From Pseudomonadota bacterium (GTDB lineage: Bacteria; Myxococcota; Myxococcia; Myxococcales; Myxococcaceae): a stretch of 13,550 bases of DNA. The position numbers and the translations under genes are program-made. Below the pieces are notes generated by a model. It saw only the letters and a program-made list of their open reading frames with translations, did not search any database and was not told where the DNA came from. The DNA lies in assembly GCA_023426545.1 (NCBI GenBank), contig JAFAAN010000001.1, positions 1 to 13,550 on the forward strand, given 5' to 3'. Positions 6,006 to 13,019 of the stretch are shown here, one piece after another; positions within the stretch are counted from its first letter, which is position 1, and the number at the start of each line of letters is the position of its first letter.

Positions 6006-8243
6006 ATGACGGGGCTAGCGGGTGCCATGCTCGCCGTGGTGGTGGCGAGTGGATCGGCGTTGGTGCCGGTAAGCGGGGGCAATGCCCTGACGCTTCCCGC
6101 GCAACGCCACATTGTTCGTATCGAGACTGGGGGCAATCGTCCGCCGACGTGGCTGGTGGCCATCCAGCATGGGGGCGAGGACGGCAAGGGGCTCGTGCTC
6201 TACCGCTCCGAGGATGCACTGCGAACGCTGCGGCGTGTCGGGGACATCCAGCCCAACGCCGCGCATACGGACCGGGCGGAGCTGCTGGCCGTGGGCTTGG
6301 ATGTGGCGCTCGTCTACTCCTACGAGGGGCCGCAGCTGGCGGCCTCCAGTCAGCACGACGTCTACTTCCAATGGTGGCGCTATCAACCCGGGGCGAACAC
6401 CTGGGCGCCGGAGCCCGCGGTCCGGGTGTTCGACGCGGATGCCGGCACGGCCTATTCACGGGCCTTGCTGGCGCGGGACTCGAACGGACGGCTGTGGATA
6501 CAGGCCTTTCGTCTGGAGCAAGACGGAGGGGCCACGGCGGTGGTGTCGGTGTCCTCGAATGGGGGGCAGCGCTTCGGCGCGGCCCAGTCACTGGACAAGG
6601 TCCGCCGGCGAGGTGGGGGGCGGCTTCTCAGTCTGGGGACGAAGCTGGTCTTTCTCTATGGCATGCATGACGGCTTTGAGCCCGCGCGCATGCGCATCCG
6701 CTCTGACGCGGATCCAGAGAGCGCATGGGGCCCGGTGCGCCAGGCCTTCACCGATGGCATCTACCATGGCGCGGCGTTGAGCGCGGTGGCGGACGGCAAG
6801 GGCGGCATGCACCTCGTCTACAAGGACGAGCTGGAGAAGCTCTACTACCGGCACTTCGACGGGAGCAGCTTCGGTTCGCGCGTGCTGGTGGAGAGCAGCT
6901 CGGACTGGGCAACCCAACCTGCCATCACCCGAATCGGCGACACACTGTATGTCTTCTACAATCCGGTGCGGACGCTCAACGTGAACTACGAGCTACGCGT
7001 GCGCACGGTGGATGAAGACGGAGACCTCGGGAGTGTGGTGACGCTCGACCGGGATGCGACGTTCAAGGGCTACCTCAACGCGGTGGATGTCCTGCCAGAA
7101 GGCAGCGGTGAGGTGCCGTGCCTCTATGGCAAGGCCGTGGACGCGAGCTCTCGGGGCACGGTGTCTCGCGTTTCGCTAGCCCTCGATGACGCACCGCCAC
7201 CGGGACCTGGCCCCGGGCCTGGGCCGGGCCCCTTTGGCTTGGAACTCGTGCGCTCCAACGCCACGCATGAGTTGCTCGCGGTAGATGAGGCCGGCACGCT
7301 GTACGGCATTCCCGCGGAGGGCCCGCGTTCGCGGTTGATGGCGAGCACGGATGGGGGGCTCACCTTCTCCGCGCGGGGGCAGCATGGGGGCAATCTGTGG
7401 GCGTTGGCGGCGATGGAGGGAGGGACACTCCTGGCGGTGGCCAGTCACAGCGGGACGTACTACCTCCAGCGCTCCACGGACGGCGGGATGACCTGGGGAA
7501 ATTCGGTGTCTTTGGGCAGTTACCGTGCGCAGGGGCCCCGGAGCTTCGCGCAATTGGGGAACACGTGGTTCTTCCTGGAGTACCAGTCCTTTACCTCGTC
7601 CACGGTGCCGATTCGGCTGTGGGCCACCACGGATGGTGGGGCCACCTGGTCCGTGCGCTCCACGCTCACTTCGCACCGGCACGGCTACGGCCTCGTGGAG
7701 GATCCGCGGACGGGCGCGCTGTGGGCGCTCATGGGAAGCAGCGCGGCGCAGGCGGCGGTGCTTCGCTCGTCTGATGGCGGGCGGACCTGGACGCCGGTGC
7801 TCCGGGGCTATGGCGCCAATGCCCAGCCAGGTGTGGTGCACATGGGTGGGGCGCTGCTGCTCGGCCAGTCGACGCTGTTCGAGCCCGAGCATCCGACGCT
7901 CCTGAGCCTGTCTCCGGATGGGACGCTGAGTGAGCTGATGGAGCTTCCAGGACCGGCGTACTCGATTGCGGCGGTGCCTGGAGGTGGCTGGGTGATGGGG
8001 ACTGCCTGGTCCAGTGAGGGAGACGTCCATGCGAACGGCGACGTGTATGCGCGGCTCTTCATCAGCGCGGACGGCGTGACGTGGCGGGAATCACGCCGGT
8101 ACGAGCGGATGAGCGGCGCGGACCTGACTCGCGCGGATGTGTGGGGCGTCCTTCCGTCCGGAGAGCTGGTGGTGCGCGTGGAGGATGCGAGCGGCTTCGG
8201 GAGTTCGGGCGTGGGCTTCCAGGTGCTCCGCGTCAAGCGCTGA
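6006..8243 (+). CDS. secreted sialidase-like protein with Asp-box (BNR) propeller
   Basis: A 745-aa exported protein with two beta-propeller-like halves. The N-terminus (MTGLAGAMLAVVVASGSALV) is a hydrophobic signal but lacks the usual Lys/Arg at the front. Residues 28-393 form a first sialidase-superfamily-like domain with one degenerate Asp box (S183-S-N-G-G-Q-R-F). A Pro-Gly linker (397-409) leads to a second domain (411-745) with five Asp boxes of the S-x-D-G-x-x-T-W type: STDGGLTF (447), STDGGMTW (490), TTDGGATW (541), SSDGGRTW (588), SADGVTW (687). Asp boxes sit on propeller turns in sialidases, Vps10-like domains and other glycan-binding or hydrolysing proteins and do not by themselves prove sialidase activity; I cannot identify the Arg triad and Tyr/Glu pair. 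The start ATG has GGAGG (5995-5999) 6 bases upstream, and no earlier start exists in frame after the stop at 5901. It likely works outside the cell. It ends in a shared hairpin with the convergent hydrolase gene. Confidence 0.85.
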   Translation: MTGLAGAMLAVVVASGSALVPVSGGNALTLPAQRHIVRIETGGNRPPTWLVAIQHGGEDGKGLVLYRSEDALRTLRRVGDIQPNAAHTDRAELLAVGLDVALVYSYEGPQLAASSQHDVYFQWWRYQPGANTWAPEPAVRVFDADAGTAYSRALLARDSNGRLWIQAFRLEQDGGATAVVSVSSNGGQRFGAAQSLDKVRRRGGGRLLSLGTKLVFLYGMHDGFEPARMRIRSDADPESAWGPVRQAFTDGIYHGAALSAVADGKGGMHLVYKDELEKLYYRHFDGSSFGSRVLVESSSDWATQPAITRIGDTLYVFYNPVRTLNVNYELRVRTVDEDGDLGSVVTLDRDATFKGYLNAVDVLPEGSGEVPCLYGKAVDASSRGTVSRVSLALDDAPPPGPGPGPGPGPFGLELVRSNATHELLAVDEAGTLYGIPAEGPRSRLMASTDGGLTFSARGQHGGNLWALAAMEGGTLLAVASHSGTYYLQRSTDGGMTWGNSVSLGSYRAQGPRSFAQLGNTWFFLEYQSFTSSTVPIRLWATTDGGATWSVRSTLTSHRHGYGLVEDPRTGALWALMGSSAAQAAVLRSSDGGRTWTPVLRGYGANAQPGVVHMGGALLLGQSTLFEPEHPTLLSLSPDGTLSELMELPGPAYSIAAVPGGGWVMGTAWSSEGDVHANGDVYARLFISADGVTWRESRRYERMSGADLTRADVWGVLPSGELVVRVEDASGFGSSGVGFQVLRVKR
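7194..7232 (+). repeat. Pro-Gly linker coding repeat
   Basis: These codons encode PPP(GP)x5 between the two propeller halves, using a CCT/CCG/CCC-GGG/GGC mix that also makes the DNA strongly self-complementary (CCCGGGCCTGGGCC). Such linkers in secreted multidomain proteins are extended spacers. The short tandem unit makes it prone to length variation between strains. Confidence 0.7.
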
Positions 8244-8260
8244 GGCTGCCAGCATCTGGT

Positions 8261-8293
8261 TGAAGCGCGCGGCCCTGAGGGACGCGCGCTTCA
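8261..8293. terminator. bidirectional hairpin between convergent genes
   Basis: A perfect 11-bp inverted repeat (8261-8271 TGAAGCGCGCG, 8283-8293 CGCGCGCTTCA) encloses an 11-base loop that itself contains CCC-TGA-GGG. It lies 17 bases past the plus-strand stop (8243) and 19 bases past the minus-strand stop (8313), almost centred in the 69-base gap. It probably ends transcription from both sides. It lacks a good T run in either direction, which is common for GC-rich genomes. Confidence 0.65.
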
Positions 8294-8312
8294 TGCAACC
8301 CGCGGACATCTG

Positions 8313-10268
8313 TCACCCGCCGTGGGCGTCCAGCGGGGGCAGCACGCCCACCTGGATGAAGCTCGGGTGCGCCGCGGAGTGGTACACGCGATGGAAGGCG
8401 CGCGTGAAGTCCGCCTCCTTGGCCTCGAAGATGTTGGGCACGAAGGTCTGTGGGTTGCGGTCGATGAGGGGGAACCAGCTCGACTGGACCTGGATCATCA
8501 CCCGGTGGCCGCGCTGGAAGGTGTGGAGCACGTCATTGAGCGTGAAGCGCACCTTCGTCACCTCCCCCGGCTTGAAGGGCTTGGGCTCGCTGAAGCTGTC
8601 CCGGAACCGGCCGCGGAACGGCTCGCCGCGAATCAGCGTCTGCTGGTGGCCGCGGTTCGGCTTCCCCCGCTCCGCCTCGCCCCCCTTCCCTCTCGGCGTG
8701 CCCGGATTGACGTCCACGAGCTTCACCACCCAGTCCGCGTCCGAACCCGTGGTGGACACCCACAACTCGACCTCGAGCGGCCCCGCGACGGTCAGGTCCT
8801 CCTCCAAGGGCTCGGTCTGGAACACCACCACATCCGGGCGGCTCGCGGCGAAGCGCTGGTCCTCCGCCATGTAGCCCGAATTCCAGTAGGCGGCATACGG
8901 GACCTCCTTCGTGTACGGCACGGGCTTGTTCGGGTCACTGATGTACTCGACGAAGGACTCCGCGCTCCCCCCGGGCGCCTGGGTCGTCAGCCCGCTCTTG
9001 GGCTGGAAGTACAGCTTCGTCGGCCGTACGCCCTTCGGCGGCCACGTGTCGAACTGGCGCCAGCGGTTGGCGCCCGTCTCGAACACCAGCGCCTCTGGCA
9101 GCGCCGGCTTGTCACCGTCCTTCAGGTGGTGCTTGAAGAAGCCGAGCCCCAGCTCCGCGTAGGTGTCGCTGGTCGGGAAGCCGAAGTCCGCGTCAGCGAG
9201 CGATGCCCCCTCGGTGCGAATCCAACCTCCGTGGGACCAGGGCCCCATGATGAGCGAGTTCGAGATGCCGGGGTTCTGCTTCTCGATGGCCGCGTACGTG
9301 CGCAGCGGACCGTAGAGGTCCTCCATGTCGAACCATCCGCCCACCACCAGCACCGCGGCCTTGATGTTCTTCAGGTGCGGCAGCAGGTTCCGCGCCTGCC
9401 AGAAGGCGTCGTAGTTGGGGTGCGCGACGATGTCCTTCCAGAAGGCTACGTTGCCCTTGAGGTACTTCGACTCGGCGTTGGGCAGTGGCCCCAAGTCCAG
9501 GAAGAACTGGTAGCCGTCCGGCGTGCCGTGCTCGAAGGGCGGCTCCCAGTCCCTGTTGTCCGTGGGATTCGGGCGAGGCTGTCCGAAGGCCGCGAAGAAG
9601 TTGAAGGCCACCGCCAGGCTGAAGGCGCCGTTGCGGTGCATGTCGTCGCCGATGAACCAGTCGGCGATGGGCGCCTGCGGGGAGATCGCCTTGAGCGCGG
9701 GATGCGAGTCGATGGCCCCCGCTGACGTGTAGAAGCCGGGATAGGAGCCACCGAGCTGCCCCACGCGTCCGTTGTTGTAGGGCACGCGCTTCACCAGCCA
9801 GTCGATGGTGTCGTACGTGTCCGTGCTCTCGTCGACGTCCTCCGGCCCGCGCTTCTTCGGGTTGTGGGGGCGGACGTTGACGAACTCGCCCTCGGACATG
9901 TAGGCGCCGCGCACGTCCTGAAAGACGAAGATGAACCCCTCCGCCTCGAACGCCGCCGTGGGCCCCAGCATGTTCTTGTACTGGTCCAGTCCGTACGGAA
10001 AGACGCTGTAGGGTGTGCGCTCCATCAGGATGGGGTAGCGCTTGCGAGGCGACGCATCCACGGGGACGTAGACGGAGGTGAAGAGCTTCACGCCGTCCCG
10101 CATGGGGATGCGGAACTCATACTTCGCGTACCGCGAACGGATTCGCTCGGTTCGCTCGGGCGTCGAGGCGCCCGGGGCCTTCGAGGGCCTGGGGTTCGCC
10201 TGCGCCCGCGCCGTACCAGCAAGGGTCAACATCAGGAGTGCCACGAGAAGACGAGACACGGATGCCAT
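8313..10268 (-). CDS. secreted CocE/NonD-family serine hydrolase (S15-like; alpha-amino-acid ester hydrolase type)
   Basis: A 651-aa alpha/beta hydrolase with a C-terminal jelly-roll domain, the normal length for the family. The signal peptide MASVSRLLVALLMLTLAGTARA ends with an A-x-A site before QAN. The catalytic Ser is in G-G-S175-Y-P-G (consensus GxSYxG), the Asp in G-G-W-F-D314-M-E-D, and the His in G-P-W-S-H346-G-G. The 32-residue Asp-His spacing equals that in characterised alpha-amino-acid ester hydrolases (Ser205/Asp338/His370 in the Acetobacter turbidans enzyme). Also family-like is GDDMHRNGAF (208-217). The C-terminal part (about 410-645) carries typical X-Pro peptidase C-terminal features (TVAGPLEVELWVSTTGSDADW; GHRVMIQVQSSWFP). 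The substrate is uncertain: alpha-amino esters or beta-lactams, glutaryl amides, or X-Pro peptides. The start ATG at 10268 has AGGAG (minus, 10274-10278) 5 bases upstream. It is divergent from the M23-like gene. Confidence 0.93.
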   Translation of the reverse strand: MASVSRLLVALLMLTLAGTARAQANPRPSKAPGASTPERTERIRSRYAKYEFRIPMRDGVKLFTSVYVPVDASPRKRYPILMERTPYSVFPYGLDQYKNMLGPTAAFEAEGFIFVFQDVRGAYMSEGEFVNVRPHNPKKRGPEDVDESTDTYDTIDWLVKRVPYNNGRVGQLGGSYPGFYTSAGAIDSHPALKAISPQAPIADWFIGDDMHRNGAFSLAVAFNFFAAFGQPRPNPTDNRDWEPPFEHGTPDGYQFFLDLGPLPNAESKYLKGNVAFWKDIVAHPNYDAFWQARNLLPHLKNIKAAVLVVGGWFDMEDLYGPLRTYAAIEKQNPGISNSLIMGPWSHGGWIRTEGASLADADFGFPTSDTYAELGLGFFKHHLKDGDKPALPEALVFETGANRWRQFDTWPPKGVRPTKLYFQPKSGLTTQAPGGSAESFVEYISDPNKPVPYTKEVPYAAYWNSGYMAEDQRFAASRPDVVVFQTEPLEEDLTVAGPLEVELWVSTTGSDADWVVKLVDVNPGTPRGKGGEAERGKPNRGHQQTLIRGEPFRGRFRDSFSEPKPFKPGEVTKVRFTLNDVLHTFQRGHRVMIQVQSSWFPLIDRNPQTFVPNIFEAKEADFTRAFHRVYHSAAHPSFIQVGVLPPLDAHGG

Positions 10269-10423
10269 GCACGCTCCTGTCGAGGGAGGGCGACATTCTG
10301 GGGGACGTCGAGAGCCGGTGGAAGCCCCGGAGTCGTGCGGCCACCTCAAAAGGATTTGCAGGCCGACGTGACTCTTCCGAATGCGCGGGGGCCCCTTGCC
10401 AGTCATCGAGTGGCCATGCGATG

Positions 10424-10466
10424 TTTACAGCAATTTCACGAATATCGCATTTTACATATTCACGAA
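10424..10466. promoter_or_regulatory. AT-rich control region with repeated TTTACA/TTCACGAA boxes
   Basis: The 300-base spacer between the divergent hydrolase and M23-like genes contains an AT-rich island at about 10420-10470. It holds two copies of TTCACGAA (10435-10442 and 10459-10466) starting 24 bases apart, each preceded by TTTACA (10424-10429 with a 5-base gap, 10451-10456 with a 2-base gap). TTCACGAA has the palindromic form TTC-N2-GAA. The layout suggests paired binding sites for a dimeric regulator, possibly around a promoter. No clean -35/-10 pair can be assigned. Confidence 0.4.
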
Positions 10467-10568
10467 AGCGATTGTCGCGAGAGCTGGGGACAAAGCCTGC
10501 GGCGATTCCACCCGCGACAAACGAGCCCGGAGTCTTCACCCCGCTCCCCATTCCCTCTGGAGGTCCTG

Positions 10569-11918
10569 ATGTCCACCCAGTCCCGTGCCCATCGCCGATT
10601 CTCCCGGCGCTCCCTTCTGCGTGCCGGCAGCCTCGCGGCCGGCTTCGTCGCCCTCGGCGGGCCTGGCGCGCTGGCCAGCACCGCCCTCGCCAACGAGCTG
10701 ATCATCAACCCGTTCGCTCGCTACTCCATCTCGGATGGGTGGTGGGACCACGTCAACCGCGGCTCCTTGGGCGGCATCGACTATGTGATGGGTGTTGGCA
10801 CGCCGCTCCCGGCCTGCGCCTCGGGACGGCTCCTTATCGACTGGAACAACGGCACAGGCGGTTACACCGCGACCATCGTGATGGCCAACGGCATGAGGAG
10901 CCAATACCTCCACCTGTCCGGCTTCAACGGCGGCGAACGCATGGTCCAGCAGGGTGAAATCATCGGCTACTCCGGCGGGGCCGCCGGTGCGCCCGGCTCC
11001 GGGTCCTCGACCGGCCCTCACCTGCATTGGCATCTGGTGACTGCCGGCGGCACCCGGGTGAACCCGCTCGACTATGTCGGCGCCAGCAGCGGCGGCGGTC
11101 TCCCGCTGGAGGACCGGCGCCTCGGTCATCTCGGCACCGCGGGGGGCTGGGCCCACATGCTCAGTAACCTCGTGCTGCCGGGCAACACGACCTACGGGGC
11201 GTTCTCGCCGGGTCCCGGTCAGTCGCCGCGCGCCATGGCGAACGTCGACGGCGTGATGATGCTTGTATACGCCGGCAGCAACGGCTGGACCACGATGAGC
11301 AGCGGTCTGGCGATGACCCCAGGGGCTCCGCTCAACGTGCTGCGGACACCGGCCAATCCATCGGCCCAGGTCTTCACCCTCGAGGACGGGCGGCTCTGGC
11401 ACACCTTTGACGGCAACGGTTGGAAGAAGTTCCCGTCGTCCGTGACGGTGTCGAGCAACTGCACCTTCTCCATGACGGCCAACGGGACCGACCTTCATGG
11501 CCTGTTCAACGACAACGGCCGACTGTTTCATGTCTGGGCTGACAATTCCGGCTGGCATAAGGGTGATACCGGGGTGGACCTGCAACCCGGCGCCGATCTG
11601 GTCGCGGTCATCCAGCCAGACGGCAGCCTGCAGGGCCTGTCGCTGGAGTACAGCCGGGTGCACCACATCTTCGGGGCGAACGGGAAGTGGAACCGGATAC
11701 CGACCACGGCGTCCCTACCGACCGGGGCGCCGATTGCAGGTCGCGCCGCCTATGGCTGGCCGCAGCTGGTCGCCAACAACAACGGTGACATCACCCACGT
11801 CTGGGGCACCTCGTCGGGATGGATGTGCGTGCCGTCGGGACGGACGACGAACCCGGGACGGAGGCTGAGCCTGGTTCCGGATGACGCCTCGGCTCCGTTG
11901 GTCGGCCTGACGCTCTGA
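10569..11918 (+). CDS. Tat-exported M23-like peptidase fused to a six-repeat lectin-like beta-propeller
   Basis: A 449-aa protein. The N-terminus has a twin-arginine signal (S12-R-R-S-L-L-R18, hydrophobic stretch 19-38, ALA cleavage site before N42). Residues 45-170 resemble M23 (LytM/lysostaphin-type) endopeptidases: G-G-I-D71, GTPLPACASG, YLH115L, the GxxIGYSGG turn, and GPH151-L-H153-W. In LytM the zinc ligands are His-x3-Asp and the last His of HxH; here the position four before D71 is Leu67, so the canonical first ligand is absent, and H61 is the nearest candidate substitute. After a Ser/Gly hinge (171-178), residues 182-449 form six repeats of about 43-46 residues, each starting near D/N-G-x-L-x-H and containing G-x-W. 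This resembles PLL-like sugar-binding propellers. The likely role is targeting and cutting peptidoglycan outside the cell. The start has GGAGG (10559-10563) 5 bases upstream. The architecture resembles actinobacterial secreted peptidases, so transfer is possible. Confidence 0.88.
   Translation: MSTQSRAHRRFSRRSLLRAGSLAAGFVALGGPGALASTALANELIINPFARYSISDGWWDHVNRGSLGGIDYVMGVGTPLPACASGRLLIDWNNGTGGYTATIVMANGMRSQYLHLSGFNGGERMVQQGEIIGYSGGAAGAPGSGSSTGPHLHWHLVTAGGTRVNPLDYVGASSGGGLPLEDRRLGHLGTAGGWAHMLSNLVLPGNTTYGAFSPGPGQSPRAMANVDGVMMLVYAGSNGWTTMSSGLAMTPGAPLNVLRTPANPSAQVFTLEDGRLWHTFDGNGWKKFPSSVTVSSNCTFSMTANGTDLHGLFNDNGRLFHVWADNSGWHKGDTGVDLQPGADLVAVIQPDGSLQGLSLEYSRVHHIFGANGKWNRIPTTASLPTGAPIAGRAAYGWPQLVANNNGDITHVWGTSSGWMCVPSGRTTNPGRRLSLVPDDASAPLVGLTL
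11112..11915 (+). repeat. six tandem propeller repeats at protein level
   Basis: The repeats begin at residues 182, 227, 273, 316, 361 and 405 of the M23-like protein. Aligned cores are RRLGHLGTAGGW, GVMMLVYAGSNGW, GRLWHTFDGNGW, GRLFHVWADNSGW, SRVHHIFGANGKW and GDITHVWGTSSGW. The DNA has diverged, so this is an old duplication kept by selection on the fold. Six or more such units would close a propeller with several equivalent ligand sites. Confidence 0.75.
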
Positions 11919-12235
11919 GACGCTCGTCACGACGCCTGAAAAGCCTGTGGGACTGGCTGGGGCCCATGACGCACTGGCTTCGGCTCGAAGCAGCGCCCAC
12001 CCCGAGCGTGGTAGCGATGCAGGTGCCCAGTTTCTCGCGCTTCCGCCTGGCCCCCCCCTCCGTCCGGCCCATACGCCCCGGGCGGAGGGAGGACGCGTAA
12101 CGCCTGCCCGGCAGCGCGGGGCCACACGCGAGGGGTGCCGCGTCGGGAACACCGGGTGCCCATCGGCGCCCTGCGCGACTCACCCTGGGGTGGCACAGTG
12201 GTCCTCCTCCCTTCCCTGGCGAGGAGGAAGAGCGG
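11919..12235. other. intergenic region, no firm gene
   Basis: This 317-base spacer is GC-rich. The plus frame continuous with the small ORF downstream is open from 12101 (after TAA at 12098), but the part before 12203 has no standard start with a ribosome binding site and no protein-like pattern. The minus strand is also open here but reads Arg/Pro/Gly-rich. The promoter of the small ORF and the 3' end signal of the M23-like gene should lie here; I could not place them. Confidence 0.35.
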
Positions 12236-12400
12236 GTGCAGGTAGAGGTGTGGGCGAGGTTCCAGACTACGGACGCGGAGCGGGCAGCGGCGCTCGCCCG
12301 CCTGCGGGAAGACTCCGGAGCGCATTGCAAAGCACTCTCCGCCCTGGGTAGTGACGACCGCCCCCCTTCCCGCGAGCAATGCCGTCACGCTCCCAGATAG
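12236..12400 (+). CDS. small hypothetical protein, 54 aa
   Basis: A GTG start at 12236 follows GAGGAGGAAG with GGAGG at 12223-12227, 8 bases upstream, and runs to TAG 12398-12400. The product begins VQVEVWARFQTTDAERAAAL and continues as one charged amphipathic helix (TDAERAAALARLREDSGAHCKALSAL), then SDDRPPSREQC and a short end. It has cysteines at 34 and 50 that could pair. The start is a beta-strand-like VQVEVWARF, so the whole resembles a compact beta-alpha domain or the C-terminal domain of a longer gene: the frame is open upstream to 12101 (PPPFPGEEEERVQVEVW), so this may be a remnant. Third codon positions are mostly G/C in the first half. It overlaps the convergent 154-aa gene by 16 bases. 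Function unknown. Confidence 0.5.
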   Translation: MQVEVWARFQTTDAERAAALARLREDSGAHCKALSALGSDDRPPSREQCRHAPR

Positions 12401-12849
12401 GCGAGCATCGCATCCTTGCCGCCCGTCGCCAGGACGAAGGGTGTCCCCGGTGCGATGACACCCTGACGTGCCGCGACACCTTCCACCGCCTCCTGAGCGT
12501 GGGTGAGTTGTATGCCGGCACCGCCGCCGCCAACAACGAGGGGCGCGCCCAGCTTCAAGTCGAGCACCACCACGTGGCGCCGCTCGGGCCGGGGCTCTGC
12601 CATGTTTACGACGACGAAGTCTCCCGCGAAGCGGCGCTGGTCACAGCGGAAGACCCACAGGTTCCGCTTGCGGCCGAGGAGCTCGCGCACGAAGGGCTTC
12701 TCGTCGCTCTTCAATGCGTAACGCTCGGAGAGGCGCGTGGCGGTGGAGGCCGGATAACCGGCCTCCTTCGTGAGGAGCAGCGCCCACGGGTTCGCATGCC
12801 GGAGCAACGGCAGCGAGACGGGCAGGACGACGGGAGGCTCGCGAGGCAT
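12385..12849 (-). CDS. hypothetical protein, 154 aa, with D...DxK pattern
   Basis: I do not recognise a named family. The start is the ATG at 12849; a GGAG lies 8 bases upstream on the minus strand and there is no alternative start in frame until about 13011, where the reading is not protein-like. The N-terminal half (LLRHANPWALLLTKEAGYPAS; YALKSDEKPFVRELLGRK) looks helical and basic. Residues 63-105 alternate strands (NLWVFRCD, GDFVVVN, HVVVLDLKLGAPL), then a GGGGAG loop (107-112) and a helix with Q114 and Q119. D77 followed 20 residues later by D97-L-K99 and then Q114 is the order seen in PD-(D/E)XK nuclease-like folds; this is only a pattern match and could be chance. No signal peptide. 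It overlaps tail-to-tail with the small plus-strand ORF. Confidence 0.78.
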   Translation of the reverse strand: MPREPPVVLPVSLPLLRHANPWALLLTKEAGYPASTATRLSERYALKSDEKPFVRELLGRKRNLWVFRCDQRRFAGDFVVVNMAEPRPERRHVVVLDLKLGAPLVVGGGGAGIQLTHAQEAVEGVAARQGVIAPGTPFVLATGGKDAMLAYLGA

Positions 12850-12987
12850 GCGGGGGCTCCATGGCGCATATCGGCAGCCATTGTAGGGGCTGGGTGAATG
12901 GCGCACAGGCGCGCTCTCTTCATTTTCAAGAGTCAAGAGGCTCGTTACTCGCTGGCGGAGAGGTCTCCGCCTCGTGTCCAGGGCGAT

Positions 12988-13019
12988 GTCACATGGCGTT
13001 CGCTGCGCCGGCATGTGAC
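12988..13019. promoter_or_regulatory. perfect 8-bp inverted repeat in a divergent spacer
   Basis: GTCACATG (12988-12995) and CATGTGAC (13012-13019) are perfect reverse complements separated by 16 bases, with half-site centres 24 bases apart. The element lies in the 327-base spacer between the 154-aa gene (start 12849, minus) and the lipoprotein gene (start about 13177, plus). It could be an operator for one or both genes, or a hairpin in a leader. A second small dyad, GGAAC-AGG-GTTCC, lies at 13082-13094, nearer the lipoprotein gene. Confidence 0.4.

Noticed and set aside
5668..6009. Plus-strand frame whose TGA overlaps the ATG of the sialidase-like gene (ATGA), as in translational coupling
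   Set aside because: The translation is Arg/Ser/Pro-rich with no domain, and there is no ribosome binding site at its start; the overlap is probably chance.
8322..9725. Very long plus-strand open frame opposite the hydrolase gene
   Set aside because: It is the antisense shadow of a clearly recognisable S15-family gene and reads as Arg/Leu/Val-biased nonsense.
9864..10568. Long upstream extension of the M23-like frame
   Set aside because: The extension is antisense to the hydrolase N-terminus, and the Tat signal with GGAGG at 10559-10563 fixes the start at 10569.
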